The notes: generated from the sequence alone by a model not told the origin. A stretch of 64,000 nt of DNA from Bradyrhizobium iriomotense (GCF_018130765.1 NZ_JAFCJZ010000010.1:186001-250000); one strand, 5' to 3'. Counted from the first letter of the stretch, positions 45,563 to 54,612 are shown. Numbers and translations: made by a program.

Positions 45563-45608
45563 GATAGTGCTATTTGACAATTAGCGCGCCGTCGGTATCT
45601 TGCCGGTC

Positions 45609-47171
45609 ATGAGCAAGCTGACCGACTTCACGAGCTACGCCGCCGCGCAGACGATCTTCTCCCCGGAGAAGCTCTGGGAATTATTCGACGGCAATCGCGC
45701 GCAGCTGAACATCGCGCATGAGTGCATCGACCGGCACGCCGGTCGTTCCGATCCGGCCGTGATCGTCGTCCGCGCGGACGGGCCGGACGAGGTGCTGGGC
45801 TTTGCCGAGCTCGCGGCAGCGTCCTCGCGCTTTGCGCATGATCTGGTGAGCCGCGGGATCAAGGCCGGGGATCGCGTCGCGGTCATGCTGGAGCCCTCGC
45901 GCGCCTTCTACGTGGCGGTGTTCGGCACCATGAAGGCCGGCGCCATCGCGGTGCCGCTGTTCACGCTGTTCGGACCCGACGGCGTCAAGCTGCGCGTCGA
46001 CGATTGCAAGCCGCGGCTGATCGTGACCAACGCGGAGAAGGCGCCGCTGCTCGCCGGGATCGGCACCGAGGTCGTGGTCGCCGATGACGCCTTCCTGAAC
46101 GGCCTGCAGCGCTTCGCGCCGCAGTTCACCCCTGAGACGGCGGCCGATGACATGGCCCTGTATCAATATACGTCGGGCACGACGCGCGAATTGCCCGAAG
46201 CGGTCAAGCACACCCATCGCTCGATCGTCACGCTGATGGTCGCGGCGCTGTACGGCACCGGGCTGCGTCCCGGCGACCGCTTCATCTGCCCGTCATCGCC
46301 GGCCTGGGGACATGGACTCTGGCACGGCACGCTGGCGCCGCTCGCACTCGGCATCACCATCGGAGCCTATGCCGGCAAGTTCAATCCGGAGCGGCTGCTG
46401 GCGGCGCTCGAACGGCACCGGTTCACCAACATCTCGGCGGCCGCGACGCATTATCGGATGATGCGGAATTCGGGCGCCGCGCCACGCTACCGCTACGTGC
46501 TGGAGAAATTGTCGTTCACCGGCGAGCCGATCGACAGCGAGACGGCGGCCTTCGCGCACGACACCTTCGGCCATCAGGTGTGCAGCATGTACGGTACCAC
46601 CGAGATCGGCGTGATCCTGGTGAGCTATCCCGGCGCACGCGATTTCGTCGTCAAGCCGGGCTCGCTCGGCAAGCCGATCCCGGGCGGACGTGTCGAAGTG
46701 CAGGACGCCGAAGGCAAGCCCTGCGCGCCCGGCGTCACCGGCGAGCTGAAGGTCTGGCGGCGCGGCGCGTGGATCGCCACCAAGGACCTCGGGCGTATCG
46801 ACGAGGACGGCTACTTCTATCACGGCGGCCGCGCCGATGATGTCATCATCTCCGCCGGCTGGACCATGAGCGCCGTCGAGATCGAGGACGCGATCCTGAA
46901 GCATCCAGAAGTGCGCGAAGCCGCCGCCATCGGTGTCCCCGATCCGCTCCGCGGCCAGGTGGTCAAGGCCTTCGTGGTCACCGACCGGCCCGGCGATACG
47001 TCGTTCGAGCACGAGATCCAGGACGTCGTGCGCCAGCGCCTCAGCCATCACGAATATCCGCGTCTCGTCAGCTTCGTCTCGGAGCTGCCGAAGACGCCGG
47101 CCGGCAAGGTCAACCGCAAGGTGCTGCGCGACCGCGAGCAGACCATCAAACAATCAGAAGCGACGAATTAA
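45609..47171 (+). CDS. AMP-forming acyl-CoA ligase
   Basis: 520 residues. Activates a carboxylic acid to its CoA thioester. Domains: N-terminal ANL fold, AMP-binding SMYGTTEIG, hinge RADDVIISAGWTMSAVEIED, C-terminal catalytic lysine in TPAGKVNRK. The usual phosphate loop TSGTTGxPKG reads YTSGTTRELPEAVKHTHRS here, lacking the glycine and lysine of the standard motif. First gene of the operon. Confidence 0.85.
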   Translation: MSKLTDFTSYAAAQTIFSPEKLWELFDGNRAQLNIAHECIDRHAGRSDPAVIVVRADGPDEVLGFAELAAASSRFAHDLVSRGIKAGDRVAVMLEPSRAFYVAVFGTMKAGAIAVPLFTLFGPDGVKLRVDDCKPRLIVTNAEKAPLLAGIGTEVVVADDAFLNGLQRFAPQFTPETAADDMALYQYTSGTTRELPEAVKHTHRSIVTLMVAALYGTGLRPGDRFICPSSPAWGHGLWHGTLAPLALGITIGAYAGKFNPERLLAALERHRFTNISAAATHYRMMRNSGAAPRYRYVLEKLSFTGEPIDSETAAFAHDTFGHQVCSMYGTTEIGVILVSYPGARDFVVKPGSLGKPIPGGRVEVQDAEGKPCAPGVTGELKVWRRGAWIATKDLGRIDEDGYFYHGGRADDVIISAGWTMSAVEIEDAILKHPEVREAAAIGVPDPLRGQVVKAFVVTDRPGDTSFEHEIQDVVRQRLSHHEYPRLVSFVSELPKTPAGKVNRKVLRDREQTIKQSEATN

Positions 47172-47186
47172 GGAGAGGAACGTCAC

Positions 47187-48326
47187 ATGCTGGACAAGAC
47201 CGAAACCAGGTTTCCGAAGATCACCGAAGAGGGCCTCGACGATTTGCGCAAGCGCATCGGCGTCACCATCGGCGTGACCGCCGAGCCCTGGTGCTACGAG
47301 GCGACACGCGACAACATCCGTCATTACGCGCACGGCATCGGCGACGACAATCCGCTGTGGTGCGATCCCGACTACGCCGCCAAGTCCGCTTACGGCGGCA
47401 TCATCGCGCTGCCGAGCTTCCTGTTCGCGACCAGCCGCATCGTGTCGGGCTATGTCGGCGGGATGCCCGGCGTCCACGCCATGTGGTCGGGCGCGGACTG
47501 GACCTGGCACAAGGCGGTCAGGCGCAACGACGTGATCTCCACCGAGGCCAAGCTGAAGGACCTCGTCGAGCATCAGACCCGTTTCGCCGGCCGCGCCATC
47601 CAGCAGACCTATCACGTCGATTTCTTCAACCAGCAGGGCGACCTCGTCGCCGAGGCCGACAGCTGGTGCTTCCGCACCGAGCGCGACCACGCGCGCGAGC
47701 AGGGCACCAAATACAAGGAAGTCAGGGCGCGTGAGCCGCGCCGCTACAGCGATGAGGAGCTCGCCGCCGCCTACAAGCATTATGCCGACGAACGGATTCA
47801 GGGCTCGCGTCCGCGCTACTGGCAGGACGTCACCGAAGGCGAGGCGCTGCCGGTGATGCTGAAGGGGCCGATGACCGTCACCGGCTTCATCGCCTATGCG
47901 CAGGGCTGGGGCGGCCTCTACATCCGCGCCAACAAGCTCGCCTGGAAACTCGCCGACGCCCATCGCGGCCTCGGCATTCCCAACCGCTTCAACATCCCCG
48001 ACTGCCCCGAGCGCGTGCACTGGGAAGAGGAGTTCGCGCTCGAGGTCGGCGCGCCCGGCGCCTATGATTACGGTCCGGAGCGCTGCTCCTGGCTCACCCA
48101 TCACCTCACCAACTGGATGGGCGATGACGGCTTCCTGCGTCGCGCGACCTGCAAGATCCGCCGGCACAATCCCGAGGGCGACATCCTGTTCATCAAGGGC
48201 ACGGTGAAGCGCAAATTCGTCGAGAACGGCCGACATCTGGTCGAGATCGAGCAGGAAGCGCGCAATCAGGACAACGAGCTCTCCGTGCTCGGAACCGGCA
48301 TCGTGGAATTGCCGAGCCGCAGCTGA
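47187..48326 (+). CDS. MaoC/FAS1-like dehydratase domain protein
   Basis: 379 residues. Two hot-dog-type domains: N-terminal FAS1-like (RHYAHGIGDDNPLWCDPDYA, SFLFATSRIVSGYVGGMPGV) and a C-terminal MaoC part (WQDVTEGEALPVMLKGPMTV). Would hydrate an enoyl-CoA. 15 bases after the ligase gene, same operon. Resembles mesaconyl-CoA hydratase-size proteins, but no firm assignment. Confidence 0.8.
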   Translation: MLDKTETRFPKITEEGLDDLRKRIGVTIGVTAEPWCYEATRDNIRHYAHGIGDDNPLWCDPDYAAKSAYGGIIALPSFLFATSRIVSGYVGGMPGVHAMWSGADWTWHKAVRRNDVISTEAKLKDLVEHQTRFAGRAIQQTYHVDFFNQQGDLVAEADSWCFRTERDHAREQGTKYKEVRAREPRRYSDEELAAAYKHYADERIQGSRPRYWQDVTEGEALPVMLKGPMTVTGFIAYAQGWGGLYIRANKLAWKLADAHRGLGIPNRFNIPDCPERVHWEEEFALEVGAPGAYDYGPERCSWLTHHLTNWMGDDGFLRRATCKIRRHNPEGDILFIKGTVKRKFVENGRHLVEIEQEARNQDNELSVLGTGIVELPSRS

Positions 48327-48350
48327 CAACGACCAACAGGGCTACTCAGC

Positions 48351-49574
48351 ATGCCCGCACCTGATCTCACGCGCGGAGCGGTGACCGGCCTCAAGGTCGT
48401 CGATCTCTCGCGCGTGCTGGCGGGGCCGCTCTGCACGCAGATGCTGGCCGATCATGGCGCCGATGTCGTCAAGATCGAGCCGCCATCGGGCGACGAGACG
48501 CGCGGCCTCGGCCCGCCCTTCGATGCGGCGGGCCAGGCGGCGTATTTCGGCGCCGTCAATCGCGGCAAGCGCGGCATGGCGCTCGACCTGTCGCGCGCAG
48601 ACGGGCGCATGGTGCTCGAAGCCCTGCTGAAGGATGCCGACGTGCTGGTGGAAAATTTCCTGCCCGGCACGATGGAGCGCTGGGGGCTCGGCTACGAAGC
48701 CGATCTGTCGGCGCGGTTTCCGCGGCTGATCTATTGCGCGATCTCGGGCTTTGGCGCCGACGGGCCGCTCGGCGGATTGCCGGGCTATGATGCGGTGCTA
48801 CAGGCCATGTGCGGCCTGATGAGCATCAACGGCTCGCAGGACTCCGGCGCGACGCGCGTCGGCGTCCCCATCGTCGACTACGTCACCGGCTACAATGCGC
48901 TGACGGGCGTCCTGCTGGCGCTCGCGGCGCGCGAACGGACCGGACGGGGGCAGCGCGTCGAAGCGACGCTGTTCGACACCGCGCTCGGCCTGCTGGTGCC
49001 GCACGCGGCCAACTGGATCTGCTCCGGGAACGCGCCTGGCCGGCTCGGCAGCGCCCATCCCAACATCGCGCCCTACGACAAGTTCGCGGCGGCCGACGGC
49101 GAGATCTTCCTCGGCATCCTCAATGACGGCCAGTTCCGCCGCTTCTGCCAGAAGGTGAGACGCGGCGACCTGCTGGATGATCCGCGTTTCCGGACCAACG
49201 CCGATCGGCTCCGTCACGTCGCAGCGCTTCGCGCCGAGCTGGAGCGCACGCTGGCGCACTTCAAATCGGACGCGCTTTGCCGCGACCTGATGCAGGCCGG
49301 CGTTCCCGCCGGCGTCGTCAACACGGTGCCGCAGGCGTTCGCACAAGCTCATGTCGCCCACCGCGACATGCTGGTCGAGCGCGAGGGCCATCGCGCCCCC
49401 GGCATTCCCGTGAAGCTCGCAGAGACACCGAGCAGTGCCACGCGACGGCCGCCCCGTTTTGGCGAACATGCCCGCGAAATTCTGGCGGAGGCCGGCTTCG
49501 ACGAGCGTACGATCGACGGCCTGATCGAGGCCGGAATCGTCGCGCCGCAACGGAAGGATCCCGCGAAACGATAA
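48351..49574 (+). CDS. CaiB/BaiF family III CoA-transferase
   Basis: 407 residues. N-terminal LKVVDLSRVLAGPLCTQMLA and ADHGADVVKIEPPSGDETRG; active-site aspartate in GYDAVLQAMCGLMS; central RTGRGQRVEATLFDTALGLL. Moves CoA between organic acids. 24 bases after the MaoC gene. Together with the ligase this suggests two ways of loading CoA onto the substrate or a related acid. Confidence 0.92.
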   Translation: MPAPDLTRGAVTGLKVVDLSRVLAGPLCTQMLADHGADVVKIEPPSGDETRGLGPPFDAAGQAAYFGAVNRGKRGMALDLSRADGRMVLEALLKDADVLVENFLPGTMERWGLGYEADLSARFPRLIYCAISGFGADGPLGGLPGYDAVLQAMCGLMSINGSQDSGATRVGVPIVDYVTGYNALTGVLLALAARERTGRGQRVEATLFDTALGLLVPHAANWICSGNAPGRLGSAHPNIAPYDKFAAADGEIFLGILNDGQFRRFCQKVRRGDLLDDPRFRTNADRLRHVAALRAELERTLAHFKSDALCRDLMQAGVPAGVVNTVPQAFAQAHVAHRDMLVEREGHRAPGIPVKLAETPSSATRRPPRFGEHAREILAEAGFDERTIDGLIEAGIVAPQRKDPAKR

Positions 49575-49624
49575 GACGACCAACAAGAAGACGACCATAA
49601 TAATCATAACGAGAGGAAACGAGC

Positions 49625-50587
49625 ATGCTGAGATCCGCGAGATGGGCCGTGGGATTGCTGGCCCTGCTATGGAGCTGCGCAAGCCTGGCGCAGACCTATC
49701 CGACGAGACCCGTCAAGATTATCGTTCCCTATCAGGCAGGCCAGGGCACCGATGTCGTCGCGCGATATCTCGCCGATCATCTGTCGCGCACGCTCGGCCA
49801 GCGCTTTTATGTCGAGAACAAGCCCGGTGCCGGCGGCAATATCGGCACCGAGCAGGCGGCGCATTCGGATCCCGACGGCTACACGCTGCTGATGGGCACC
49901 AACGCCACCCAGACCATGAACGAGTTCATGTATCCTTCGCTGGGCTTCGTGCCGGACAAGGATTTCGCTCCCATCATCCTGGTCGGCAAGCTGCCGCTGG
50001 TGATCACGGCCAGTCCATCGTTCGCCGGAAACAACGTGGCCGATCTGATCAGTGCGGCCAAGGCGAAGCCCGACAGGATCGACATCGCCCTGCCGAGCAC
50101 GACGGCGCGCGTCATCTTCGAGTTTCTCAAGGAGAAGACCGGCGCGCCGATGTTCGGCGTTCCCTACAAGGGATCGGCGACCGCGATGACCGACGTGCTC
50201 GGCGGACAGGTGCCGCTGCTGATCGATACGGTCACGGCGGTGCGAACGCAGATCGACGACGGCAAGCTGAAGGCGCTCGGCATCACTGTGCTGAAGCCGA
50301 GCGCGCTCCTGCCGGGCGTCAAACCCGTCGCCGAGCAGGGCGTGCCCGATTTCGAGATGGCGGGATGGAATGCCTTCTACGCGCCGCGCGACACGCCGCC
50401 GGCCGTCATCGAGCTCCTGAACGGCGAGTTCGCCAAGGCACTTGCTTTGCCCGAGACGCGGAAGCGGCTGCAGGAGCTGGGCTTCGATCCCGCCGGCGGC
50501 ACGCCGACGGACCTCGCCCGCTTCGAGACGCAGGAGCGGCTCAAATGGGGCCCGGTGATCAAGGCGACGGGTCTGCAGGGCGGCTGA
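49625..50587 (+). CDS. Bug-family (TctC-like) periplasmic substrate-binding protein
   Basis: 320 residues. Signal peptide LLALLWSCASLA-Q, then TYPTRPVKIIVPYQAGQGTD and VENKPGAGGNIGTEQAA, family hallmarks. Such proteins bind carboxylates for tripartite tricarboxylate transporters; no TctA/TctB membrane genes follow, so it may serve a distant transporter or act as a sensor. Last gene of the operon. Confidence 0.92.
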   Translation: MLRSARWAVGLLALLWSCASLAQTYPTRPVKIIVPYQAGQGTDVVARYLADHLSRTLGQRFYVENKPGAGGNIGTEQAAHSDPDGYTLLMGTNATQTMNEFMYPSLGFVPDKDFAPIILVGKLPLVITASPSFAGNNVADLISAAKAKPDRIDIALPSTTARVIFEFLKEKTGAPMFGVPYKGSATAMTDVLGGQVPLLIDTVTAVRTQIDDGKLKALGITVLKPSALLPGVKPVAEQGVPDFEMAGWNAFYAPRDTPPAVIELLNGEFAKALALPETRKRLQELGFDPAGGTPTDLARFETQERLKWGPVIKATGLQGG

Positions 50588-50643
50588 TGCCGACTAAGGC
50601 TTGATGAGATGAGATTCGACGAGTGCGCCGACGAAGGTGTGTT

Positions 50644-50790
50644 CCCTCCCCCCCTTGTGGGGGAGGGTTAGGGAGAGGGGTCGCCCAGCAAAAGGCGCTG
50701 GTTGTTGATGATAGATCGAGCGCGAGTGCGCGACGGAAGGAATCCCCGTGTGGCACCCCCTCCCTGCCCCTCCCCGCAAGGGGGGAGGGA
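50644..50790. repeat. Palindromic repeat, family F-like
   Basis: CCCTCCCCCCCTTGTGGGGG left and CCCCTCCCCGCAAGGGGGGA right; G/C-rich hairpins in a convergent gap of 248 bases. Confidence 0.75.
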
Positions 50791-50835
50791 ACGGAGAGAG
50801 CGCTGCTGTCGGCCTAACAATTCGACTCCAACTTG

Positions 50836-51699
50836 TTACGCCTTGCGCTCGCGCACCGAGCCTTCCTGCGCGACGGACGCGACCAGCGTGCCGTCGGGCT
50901 TGAAGATGAGGCCGCGCGATAGGCCGCGGCCGCCGCGCGCGTTCGGCGAATCCTGGGCGTAGAGCAGCCATTCGTCGGCACGGAACGGGCGGTGAAACCA
51001 CATCGCGTGATCGAGGCTCGCCGGCATCATGCGCTTGTCGAACAGCGTGCGGCCATAGCGCGCCATGATCGCGTCGAGCAGCGAGAAGTCCGATGCATAG
51101 GCCAGCGCGCACAGATGCAGCGCGGGATCATCAGGAAGCTTCGCAGCCGTGCGGATCCAGATATGGATGCGGCCGTCGTCGACCTTCTGGCCGAAATAGC
51201 GGCCGATCTCGACGGGACGCAACTCGATCGGACGGTCCATCTCGTAGTAGCGGCGGATGAACTCCGGCATCTCCTTGAAGATCGGCTGCTTGGCGACCTC
51301 CTCCGCCGTCAGCTTCTCCGGCGGCGGCACATCGGGCATCTTGTCCTGGTGATCGAAGGCGCTTTCCTCCTCGGCGTGGAACGAGACCATGATCGAGAAG
51401 ATCGCATTGCCGTGCTGGATCGCGGTAACGCGGCGGGTCGAGTAGCTCTTGCCGTCGCGCAGGCGCTCGACCTGGTAGATGATCGGGACCTTCGGATCGC
51501 CCGGCAGGATGAAATAGCAATGCAGCGAATGCGGCAGCCGCCCCTCGACGGTGCGACAGGCCGCGACCATCGCCTGCCCGATCACCTGGCCGCCGAACAC
51601 CCGCTGCCAGTCTGTCTTCGGGCTGTTGCCGCGGAACAGGTTCACCTCGAGCTGTTCGAGGTCGAGGATCGAAATGAGGTCGAACAGGCTTTTGGACAT
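50836..51699 (-). CDS. tesB: TesB-type acyl-CoA thioesterase II
   Basis: 287 residues from ATG 51699; an in-frame extension to 51846 runs through a family D repeat and is rejected. Double hot-dog thioesterase hydrolysing acyl-CoA. Family segments: LFRGNSPKTDWQRVFGGQVI, PHSLHCYFILPGDPKVPIIY and DHAMWFHRPFRADEWLLYAQ. Confidence 0.92.
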   Translation of the reverse strand: MSKSLFDLISILDLEQLEVNLFRGNSPKTDWQRVFGGQVIGQAMVAACRTVEGRLPHSLHCYFILPGDPKVPIIYQVERLRDGKSYSTRRVTAIQHGNAIFSIMVSFHAEEESAFDHQDKMPDVPPPEKLTAEEVAKQPIFKEMPEFIRRYYEMDRPIELRPVEIGRYFGQKVDDGRIHIWIRTAAKLPDDPALHLCALAYASDFSLLDAIMARYGRTLFDKRMMPASLDHAMWFHRPFRADEWLLYAQDSPNARGGRGLSRGLIFKPDGTLVASVAQEGSVRERKA

Positions 51700-51720
51700 G
51701 GGAATGCTCTCGAAAAGACC

Positions 51721-51816
51721 CGTCATTCCGGGGCATCGCGCCAGCGATGAACCCGGAATCTCGAGCTGATAACCTCTGGATTCCGGGTTCGCGCTCATGC
51801 GCGCCCCGGAATGACA
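51721..51816. repeat. Intergenic palindromic repeat, family D (copy 3)
   Basis: CGTCATTCCGGGGCATCGCG ... CATGCGCGCCCCGGAATGAC. Between tesB and the divergent hydroxylase gene; it overlaps an artificial extension of the tesB frame. Confidence 0.88.
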
Positions 51817-51907
51817 CAATGGGGGGCCGTTCCGCCCTTGTTTCACCGCACTGTTTCGCCCAGCTCAAGTCTGCTAGCAAGACCGAGAATTGACCGGGAA
51901 GCTTGGT

Positions 51908-53128
51908 ATGTCGGTACAGGGAAGCATTGTTATTGGCGGCGGCGCGTTTGCCGGCCTCGCGCTGGCTCTGGCGTTGCGCCAGGGGCTGGGTCCCGAGATC
52001 CCCGTCATCGTCGCCGATCCCGCGCTCAGCACGCGGCCGAGCCGGGACCCGCGCGCCACCGCGATCGTCGCTGCTTGCCGCCGCCTGTTCGAGGCGATCG
52101 GCGCCTGGGACGACGTCAGGGGCGAGGCGCAGCCGATCCTCGACATGGTCGTCACCGATTCCAAGCTGGAGGACGCCACGCGTCCGGTGTTCTTGAATTT
52201 TGCCGGCGACGTCGCGCCGGGCGAGCCGTTTGCGCACATGGTCGAGAACCGCCGTCTGATCGATGCGCTGGTCGTGCGTGCCGAGGCCGAGGGCATCGAT
52301 CTTCGCGCCACCACCGTTGCATCCTACGATGCGCGTTCCGACGGCATCGACGTGACGCTCGGCGACGGCAGCGTGATCGCGGCCAGCCTCCTGGTCGCCG
52401 CCGACGGCGCGCGGTCGAAACTGCGCGAGCGCGCCGGCATCGTCACCCACGGCTGGGAGTATGACCAGTCCGGCATCGTCGTCACCGTCGGCCACGAGCG
52501 CGATCACGAGGGCCGCGCCGAAGAGCACTTCCTGCCTGCAGGTCCGTTCGCGATCCTGCCGCTCTCGGGCAAGCGTTCATCGCTGGTGTGGACCGAGCGC
52601 CGGGCCGAGGCCGCGCGGATCATTGCGCTCAGTGACGAGGACTTTCACGGCGAGCTCGAGCAGCGCTTTGGCCTGCATCTCGGCGAGGTGAAGGCGCTCG
52701 ACAAGCCGCGCGCGTTTCCGCTGTCCTATTTCGTCGCGCGTTCCTTCATCGCCGAGCGCCTCGCGCTGGTCGGGGATGCCGCCCATGTCATCCACCCCAT
52801 TGCGGGCCAGGGCCTCAACATGGGGCTGAAGGATGTTGCCGCGCTGGCCGAGGTCGTCGTCGACGCCGCGCGGCTCGGCATGGATCTCGGCGGCGCCGAC
52901 GTGCTCGAGCGCTACCAGCGCTGGCGCCGCTTCGACACCATGGCGATGGGCGTCGCCACCAACTCGCTGAACTTCCTGTTCTCCAACGAATCGACCCTGC
53001 TGCGCACGGTGCGCGACATCGGCCTCGGCCTCGTCGACCGCGCCCCGCCGCTGAAGAACCTTTTTATCCGCCAGGCCGCCGGACTGACGGGCGAAGTGCC
53101 GCGGCTGTTGAAGGGTGAGGCGTTGTAA
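51908..53128 (+). CDS. UbiH/UbiF/Coq6-type ubiquinone hydroxylase
   Basis: 406 residues from ATG 51908 (GGGAAG before it; TTG 51890 would add six). FAD monooxygenase: VIGGGAFAGLALALALRQ (dinucleotide fold), ARSKLRERAGI region, and LVGDAAHVIHPIAGQGLNMG (GD motif). Hydroxylates an intermediate of ubiquinone biosynthesis; the ring position cannot be told. Confidence 0.9.
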   Translation: MSVQGSIVIGGGAFAGLALALALRQGLGPEIPVIVADPALSTRPSRDPRATAIVAACRRLFEAIGAWDDVRGEAQPILDMVVTDSKLEDATRPVFLNFAGDVAPGEPFAHMVENRRLIDALVVRAEAEGIDLRATTVASYDARSDGIDVTLGDGSVIAASLLVAADGARSKLRERAGIVTHGWEYDQSGIVVTVGHERDHEGRAEEHFLPAGPFAILPLSGKRSSLVWTERRAEAARIIALSDEDFHGELEQRFGLHLGEVKALDKPRAFPLSYFVARSFIAERLALVGDAAHVIHPIAGQGLNMGLKDVAALAEVVVDAARLGMDLGGADVLERYQRWRRFDTMAMGVATNSLNFLFSNESTLLRTVRDIGLGLVDRAPPLKNLFIRQAAGLTGEVPRLLKGEAL

Positions 53129-53166
53129 GGCGTACGTTTAGAGAGCGCTCGCGCTTCAGTCTCTCC

Positions 53167-53312
53167 CCGTCGTCCTGGACAAGCGCAGCGAAGCGGAGCG
53201 CAGATCCGGGACCCATACTCCGCAGCATCAGTTTTGCGAAGACCCGGAGTGACCGGCTCGCGTAACAACGCAATTCGGTGGTTATGGGTCCTGGCTTTCG
53301 CCAGGACGACAC
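53167..53312. repeat. Intergenic palindromic repeat, family A (copy 4)
   Basis: CCGTCGTCCTGGACAAGCGC left, CTGGCTTTCGCCAGGACGAC right, with GATCCGGGACCC / GGTTATGGGTCC inside. Between convergent genes. Confidence 0.85.
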
Positions 53313-53360
53313 CGACGGTGTGGCGCGGGCATCGCTCCAAACAAGCGACGGGCGACGCCA

Positions 53361-53558
53361 TCAATCGATCTTGCGCGCTTCTTCCGGCAGCATGATCGGG
53401 ATGCCGTCGCGGATCGGATAGGCGAGCTTGGCGCTGCGCGAGATCAGTTCCTGCTTTGCAGAATCGAACTCCAGCGGGCCCTTGGTCAGCGGGCAGACCA
53501 GAATCTCCAGCAATTTGGGATCGACGCTGGCTTCGGGACGTTCGGTAGGCGTGTTCAT
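53361..53558 (-). CDS. Trm112-family (UPF0434-like) small protein
   Basis: 65 residues. LLEILVCPLTKGPLEFDSAK and YPIRDGIPIMLPEEAR are the family core; Trm112 proteins activate methyltransferases in other organisms. Only one cysteine is visible, so zinc binding by the usual four-Cys site is absent. A longer frame crossing into the TetR gene is not used. Confidence 0.88.
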   Translation of the reverse strand: MNTPTERPEASVDPKLLEILVCPLTKGPLEFDSAKQELISRSAKLAYPIRDGIPIMLPEEARKID

Positions 53559-53619
53559 CGGGGTCTCCGGCAATCGGTTGCCTCTAGCACAGAAATTCGC
53601 CTGCGCCCATCGTATCCGC

Positions 53620-54150
53620 TCAAGCGGAGACCATCTGCAGAAGCTCGTCGAGCATGCCCTGAAGCCGCGCCGCCGGCACCGGCGATCCTGACAAGGCGAA
53701 ACCCAAAAACGTCCAGTAGAGGATCTGCGCCCGGGCCTGCGCCGTCGCCGGGGCAAGCCCGCGTTTGCCGAGCAGCTGCTCGATATAGTCGAGCCTGCGG
53801 CGGTCGATCGCGCGCACCGCTCCTTGCGCGCCCGCATCGAACGCTGCCCAGTTGCGCACCGCGCGCTCGAGATCGAGCCGCGCGCCGAACGACCTGCGCA
53901 GCAGCGCCTGCAGCGGCTCGTCGCCGGCGGCCTCGACGTCGGCGATGATCTGCTCGGCCGCAATCTCGCGCCAGCGCTTCAGCACCGCGGCGTGGAACGC
54001 GCCGAGATCGGCGAAATGCCAATAGAAGCTGCCGCGCGACACCCCCATGGCCTTGGCGAGGGGATCGGCCTTCAAAGCGGTGAAGCCGCTCTTCGCCAGC
54101 GTCTTCAGGCCCTGGCTGGTCCAGTCGTCGGCGGAGAGCTGTTCGGTCAT
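53620..54150 (-). CDS. TetR-family transcriptional regulator
   Basis: 176 residues from ATG 54150. Helix-turn-helix LKADPLAKAMGVSRGSFYWH, then a helical ligand domain with ERAVRNWAAFDAG. Divergent from the membrane protein/NmrA genes at 54241; two palindromes between them suggest autoregulation and control of those genes. Confidence 0.93.
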   Translation of the reverse strand: MTEQLSADDWTSQGLKTLAKSGFTALKADPLAKAMGVSRGSFYWHFADLGAFHAAVLKRWREIAAEQIIADVEAAGDEPLQALLRRSFGARLDLERAVRNWAAFDAGAQGAVRAIDRRRLDYIEQLLGKRGLAPATAQARAQILYWTFLGFALSGSPVPAARLQGMLDELLQMVSA

Positions 54151-54171
54151 ATCAGTTCCCAGGATCGAACC

Positions 54172-54185
54172 ATACACTAGTGTAT
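54172..54185. promoter_or_regulatory. TetR operator 1
   Basis: ATACACTAGTGTAT, perfect 14-base palindrome 22 bases upstream of the tetR start. Confidence 0.8.
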
Positions 54186-54214
54186 TGACAGGCGACAGGC
54201 CAGCGCCTATCTGA

Positions 54215-54232
54215 CCATACATAACTGTATGG
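54215..54232. promoter_or_regulatory. TetR operator 2
   Basis: CCATACA-TAAC-TGTATGG inverted repeat directly in front of the 54241 gene; shares the ATAC/GTAT half-site with operator 1. Confidence 0.78.
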
Positions 54233-54240
54233 AGGTGTTG

Positions 54241-54591
54241 ATGCGTGATCTCCTGCTCCAGTGCGCCGGCGTGCTGACCATCGTCGTGGCCGTGATCCAT
54301 GGCATCCTCGGCGAGACCAAGGTCTTTCCCCGCGCCAGCATCGAGCCGGAACGGCTCCGCACCCTGATCCGCCTGGTCTGGCAGGCCTCGACCGTCGCCT
54401 GGATCGGCGGCGGCGTGCTCCTCATCGCGACGCCCTGGATGGGCTCGGAGCCGGCACGCCACTGGATCGTCGTCACCATGGCCTGCGTGTTCGGTCTCTC
54501 CGCTATCGCCAACGCATGGGCTACGCGCGGCCGGCACTTCGGCTGGATAATGCTCAGTGCGGTCGTCGCGCTGGCGATCGCCGGCTATTGA
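54241..54591 (+). CDS. Small four-helix membrane protein
   Basis: 116 residues from ATG 54241 (GGAGGTG just upstream; ATG 54229 lies inside operator 2 and is less likely). Hydrophobic segments at GVLTIVVAVIHGILG, STVAWIGGGVLLIATP, WIVVTMACVFGLSAIANAWA and GWIMLSAVVALAIAGY. No recognised family. Probably in one unit with the NmrA-type gene 21 bases downstream, controlled by TetR. Confidence 0.75.
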   Translation: MRDLLLQCAGVLTIVVAVIHGILGETKVFPRASIEPERLRTLIRLVWQASTVAWIGGGVLLIATPWMGSEPARHWIVVTMACVFGLSAIANAWATRGRHFGWIMLSAVVALAIAGY

Positions 54592-54612
54592 TCGTCGAAC
54601 GGGAGTTGAGGC

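Noticed and set aside
53559..53963. Extension of the Trm112-like gene into tetR
   Set aside because: The added part is a shadow of tetR; the 65-residue product matches the family length.
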